Shown piece after piece: positions 5,523 through 8,045 of a stretch of 8,045 nt of DNA; the first letter of the stretch is position 1; the number at the start of each line of letters is the position of its first letter. Source of the DNA: Lentisphaerota bacterium (GTDB lineage Bacteria > Verrucomicrobiota > Kiritimatiellia > JAAZAB01); NCBI GenBank assembly GCA_016199105.1, contig JACQHI010000025.1:1-8045 (forward strand), written 5' to 3'. The translations under genes were made by a program, and so were the position numbers. Under the pieces are notes generated by a model. It did not search any database. It saw only the letters and a list, made by a program, of their open reading frames with translations, and had not been told where the DNA came from.

Positions 5523-6256
5523 AATCGATAGTGCGATCGCTGCTGGCGGCGGCCGGATATCGGATCGACCGGACCCCGCGCGCATTGCTCCGCCATCCGG
5601 AAGCCGCCCTGAAACTCACTCTGGATCTTGTGATCGCCGATTATGTCGCCAGGCGCGGAACCGGGGATTTCTTTTTTATCCAGGTGGGGGCCTTTAACGG
5701 TGTGGATGCGGATCCGATCCGCAAGCATGTCGTCGCCCGGGGTTGGCGCGGGATCTTGGTGGAACCGCAACCCGATGTTTTCCAAATCCTGTCCCGGAAT
5801 TATCAGGGGTATCCGGGACTCGAACTGGTCAATGCCGCCATCGCGGACACCCGCGGCAAACGGGAGTTGTTTGTGGTACGGAACGATGACCCGAACCTTC
5901 CGAACCTGCTCGGGGGGCTTGCGTCCTTCGACCGGACGGTGATCCTGAAACACAAATGCGTGTTGCCGCGGATTGAGTCCATGGTGCAAACCATCCGGGT
6001 TCCCTGCCTGACGTGGACGGATCTCCTGGACACCTATCGGGTGCGGACGATCGACCTTCTGCAAATCGACGCGGAAGGCTACGATTCCGAAATCATTGCG
6101 CTGGCGTTGAACGGCCCGGTTAAGCCCCGGATTATCCATTTCGAACATATCCACCTCGAACCGGAGGCGCTCGAATCCTGTTTCGAGCGCCTGATCGCCG
6201 CCGGCTATCGCCTGGCCATGGAAGACCGGGACACCATCGCCTGTCTGCCGGACTGA
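5507..6256 (+). CDS. FkbM family methyltransferase
   Basis: This is a SAM-dependent O-methyltransferase of the FkbM type, often found in glycan loci acting on sugars; it has 249 residues. The SAM site is FFFIQVGAFNGVDADP (55-70), a variant of the usual DVGANxG in which F replaces the Asn-preceding residue pattern. VEPQP (85-89) ends strand 2, and the family signature is DLLQIDAEGYDSEII (183-197). IIHFEHIHLEPE (209-220) is also typical. An in-frame ATG at 5492 would add five residues (MSVAP). I prefer 5507 because MLQSLKSIVRSLLAAAGY resembles the usual helical N-terminus. Neither start has a ribosome-binding site, so coupling to the 5391-5522 leader ORF is plausible. The next promoter copy begins 15 nt after the stop codon. 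Confidence 0.9.
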   Translation: MLQSLKSIVRSLLAAAGYRIDRTPRALLRHPEAALKLTLDLVIADYVARRGTGDFFFIQVGAFNGVDADPIRKHVVARGWRGILVEPQPDVFQILSRNYQGYPGLELVNAAIADTRGKRELFVVRNDDPNLPNLLGGLASFDRTVILKHKCVLPRIESMVQTIRVPCLTWTDLLDTYRVRTIDLLQIDAEGYDSEIIALALNGPVKPRIIHFEHIHLEPEALESCFERLIAAGYRLAMEDRDTIACLPD

Positions 6257-6261
6257 TCTGT

Positions 6262-6398
6262 CGTTTCCCACTTGCAAGCCCGCGTGGGGTTCCCTACAGT
6301 AACCCGCATGAAGACGGTCACACAGGGGCGCTTGTTTCTGCTGACGGGCCTGTCCGGCTCGGGCAAGAGCACGTTGGGGCATCTGCTGGTGAACCATT
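6262..6398 (+). repeat. Kinase promoter/5'-end repeat, copy 3 (intact parent)
   Basis: This copy continues into a full-length gene, so it is the likely parental arrangement. It shares TTTCCC.CTTGCAAGCCC upstream with copy 2, and 91 nt of coding sequence with copy 1. Confidence 0.9.
6272..6300 (+). promoter_or_regulatory. Promoter copy 3 (leaderless), kinase fusion gene
   Basis: TTGCAA (6272-6277), 17 nt, TACAGT (6295-6300), 7 nt (AACCCGC), ATG 6308. No Shine-Dalgarno sequence fits in the 7 nt, which agrees with a leaderless mRNA. Confidence 0.65.
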
Positions 6399-8045
6399 TG
6401 AATCAGTATGGGGTGCGCAACGCCTATCTTCTGGATGGCGACGCCGCCCGCGCGTTCTTCGATGGCGACTCGGCGTTCGACGCGGAGGCGCGCGACGCGA
6501 TGACCCGGCGGATGGCCTTCGCCGCCCTGACGATGACGCAGAACAATGTGGACGTCGTCATGGCCAATATCGCCGGCCTCCGCGCCACGCGGCGTTTCCT
6601 GCGCCGGAAATTCGCCGATTTCATCGAGATATTTCTCGATGTGGACCTGGACACGCTGATCCGGAACGATGTGAAAGGCCTGTACAAGACGCGGCTGGCA
6701 GCGGAACGGCCGATGCTGGTGGGGGTGGATATTCCCTATGAGCGGCCGGAATCGCCGGAGCTCGCCGTGTTTCCCCACCGGGAAACGCCGGAGGACAGTC
6801 TCAAGCGAATTCTCGAGTTTCTCGCGCACCGCGGTCCCATCATGGGCACCAAGGCGGACACGCTCGCCAGCTTGACCGCCTATGTCAAACGGTCGCGGAT
6901 TCTGCCGCAGGTTGTGCTGACGTGGGACCATCTGACCCGCGACCCGGTCGGGCAACTCCACCGGGTGCGCGGCGCGCTGGGCGCGGGCCCCTATATCCTC
7001 CGCAGCTCGTGCCGCGCCGAGGATGCCCGGTCGAAATCCAATGCAGGCGCCTTCAAATCCGTGCCGGATGTGCCGGACGAGGGCGCCGCCTTTCAAACCG
7101 CCGCGCGGCGCGTACGGGATTCCTACGCAGAAAAAGGCGTCGAAAAACCGGACGCGGAACAGATTCTCGTGCAACCGATGCTGGCCCGTGTCCGGATGGC
7201 CGGGGTGGTATGCACGCGGTACAAGGCCGCCGATTCGCCGTATTATGTGGTGAATTACGACGACCGCACCGGCCGCACGGAAACCGTCACCAGCGGCTGC
7301 GGCGGCGACATGATTTTTATCAGCCGTTTCCTCCGGCATGAGGAACTCGGCGCCTGGCAGGCGCTGATCGACGCCGTGCGGGAGCTGGAGGAGCTCTATC
7401 CCAAGTTTCCCGTCGAGGTCGAATTCGCGGTGCTTGAAGCCGGGGAGGTTGTGGTGCTGCAATGCCGCGCCCTCCATGTGCATTCGCCCTCGGTGTCGCT
7501 TGAACAGAGCGCCGGCGAATTGATCCAGGAGTTGAAATTGCGGCTCGACCGCTACCGGCTTCCGCAACCCCATCTGCCGGGCGCCGACACGATTCTGTCG
7601 GACATGGCCGATTGGAATCCTTCGGAAATGATCGGCGACCGGCCCTCGACCCTCGCCTATTCCATTTACCGGGAGCTGGTCACCGACCGCACCTGGCACG
7701 AGGCCCGCGCGTCGCAGGGCTATTTCGACGTGCTGCACGCCAATCTCATGCTGTCCATGGCGCGCAAACCCTACATGGATACGCGCATGAGTTTTGCGTC
7801 GTTGACGCCGGCGGCGTTGCGCCCCGCGACGCGGGAACGACTCGTCACCCTTTATTTGGACGCGTTGCGGCGGCAACCGCAGTTGCACGACAAGGTCGAA
7901 TTCGACCTTCTTTATACGTGCTTCGACCTGGGCGTCGAGCGGCGCATCCGGGCGCGGAACGGGCTCGCCGAGACGGAAATCGCCGAGCTGCTTGCAAGCC
8001 TGCGCGAGCTGACCAACACACTCGTCGCGCATGCGGAACGCGACA
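6308..8045 (+). CDS. APS-kinase-like domain fused to PEP-synthase/PPDK-type ATP-grasp domain (partial, runs off the end)
   Basis: 579 codons are open to the window edge with no stop. Residues 1-175 are an APS-kinase-like domain: P-loop GLSGSGKST (14-22), DGDAAR (43-48), NDVKGLYK (120-127, compare RDPKGLYK of CysC) and GVDIPYERPESPEL (139-152). A PPDK/PEP-synthase N-terminal ATP-grasp follows: GTKADTL (180-186) with K182, RSSCRAED (232-239), and the ATP-site pair E372 and Q385 in EFAVLEAGEVVVLQCRAL. After it comes DMADWNPSEMIGDRP (432-446), a signature of PEP-synthase-like proteins in capsule loci. The phospho-histidine domain should lie downstream. C. jejuni Cj1415 (cytidine diphosphoramidate kinase, APS-kinase-like) and Cj1418 (L-glutamine kinase, PEP-synthase-like) are separate proteins of these two kinds in capsule phosphoramidate synthesis. 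I infer a fused equivalent. A true APS kinase is less likely, since no sulfate-activation gene is nearby. Confidence 0.85.
   Translation, partial: MKTVTQGRLFLLTGLSGSGKSTLGHLLVNHLNQYGVRNAYLLDGDAARAFFDGDSAFDAEARDAMTRRMAFAALTMTQNNVDVVMANIAGLRATRRFLRRKFADFIEIFLDVDLDTLIRNDVKGLYKTRLAAERPMLVGVDIPYERPESPELAVFPHRETPEDSLKRILEFLAHRGPIMGTKADTLASLTAYVKRSRILPQVVLTWDHLTRDPVGQLHRVRGALGAGPYILRSSCRAEDARSKSNAGAFKSVPDVPDEGAAFQTAARRVRDSYAEKGVEKPDAEQILVQPMLARVRMAGVVCTRYKAADSPYYVVNYDDRTGRTETVTSGCGGDMIFISRFLRHEELGAWQALIDAVRELEELYPKFPVEVEFAVLEAGEVVVLQCRALHVHSPSVSLEQSAGELIQELKLRLDRYRLPQPHLPGADTILSDMADWNPSEMIGDRPSTLAYSIYRELVTDRTWHEARASQGYFDVLHANLMLSMARKPYMDTRMSFASLTPAALRPATRERLVTLYLDALRRQPQLHDKVEFDLLYTCFDLGVERRIRARNGLAETEIAELLASLRELTNTLVAHAERD

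Noticed and set aside
6308..6835. The kinase N-terminal domain as an ordinary APS kinase of sulfate assimilation.
   Set aside because: It is fused to a PEP-synthase-like domain, and no ATP sulfurylase or sulfotransferase gene is in view; it is kept only as an alternative.
7991..8000. The 10-mer CTTGCAAGCC of the promoter repeat recurs inside the kinase gene.
   Set aside because: No TACAGT-like hexamer follows at 17 nt and no start codon is suitably placed; it is probably chance within coding sequence.
5495..8032. A very long open frame on the minus strand (845 codons) opposite the FkbM and kinase genes.
   Set aside because: It crosses two well-supported genes and a promoter copy, has no recognisable domain, and its rich Arg/Gly/His/Gln make-up is what the antisense of GC-rich coding DNA gives.

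Overview
The window is GC-rich bacterial DNA from what looks like a surface-polysaccharide locus. No rRNA, tRNA or complete phylogenetic marker is present, so the host cannot be fixed. Short GGAGGG-headed hairpin repeats between the first two genes resemble repeats I associate, from memory only, with the PVC superphylum (Kiritimatiellota/Lentisphaerae). Treat that as a low-confidence guess.

Layout: (1) 1-780 is the 3' part of a major facilitator transporter. (2) 741-987 holds four copies of a 23-24 bp hairpin repeat. (3) 1032-3130 is a two-gene ABC polysaccharide exporter: a Wzm-type permease, then a Wzt-type ATPase with a C-terminal extension like a glycan-binding domain. (4) 3128-3173 is a near-perfect inverted repeat that contains the stop codons of both convergent neighbours. 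(5) 4361-3171 on the minus strand is a GT4-type glycosyltransferase. (6) 4430-8045 on the plus strand is a modular cluster: a class I SAM methyltransferase (4603-5337), an FkbM-type methyltransferase (5507-6256, possibly from 5492) and a large kinase (6308 to beyond the window edge).

The kinase is the most striking gene. Residues 1-175 are an APS-kinase-like (CysC-like) domain. This is fused to a PEP-synthase/PPDK-type ATP-grasp domain carrying RSSCRAED and DMADWNPSEMIGDRP. In Campylobacter jejuni, separate proteins of these two kinds (Cj1415, cytidine diphosphoramidate kinase, and Cj1418, L-glutamine kinase) make the O-methyl phosphoramidate decoration of the capsule. My hypothesis is that this locus makes a phosphoramidate or related phosphoryl modification of a glycan, with the methyltransferases and the exporter acting in the same pathway. 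The phospho-histidine domain and any partner genes (nucleotidyltransferase, glutamine amidotransferase-type hydrolase) would lie beyond base 8045.

The second striking point is that the promoter and 5' end of the kinase gene occur three times, once ahead of each of the three plus-strand genes. Each copy has TTGCAA, 17 nt, TACAGT, 7 nt, ATG, which predicts leaderless transcripts. The first two copies are truncated kinase heads (31 and 12 residues retained) that run out of frame and stop 11-16 nt inside the following methyltransferase gene. This suggests cassette assembly by recombination in the kinase 5' end, with the kinase heads perhaps kept as translated leader peptides.
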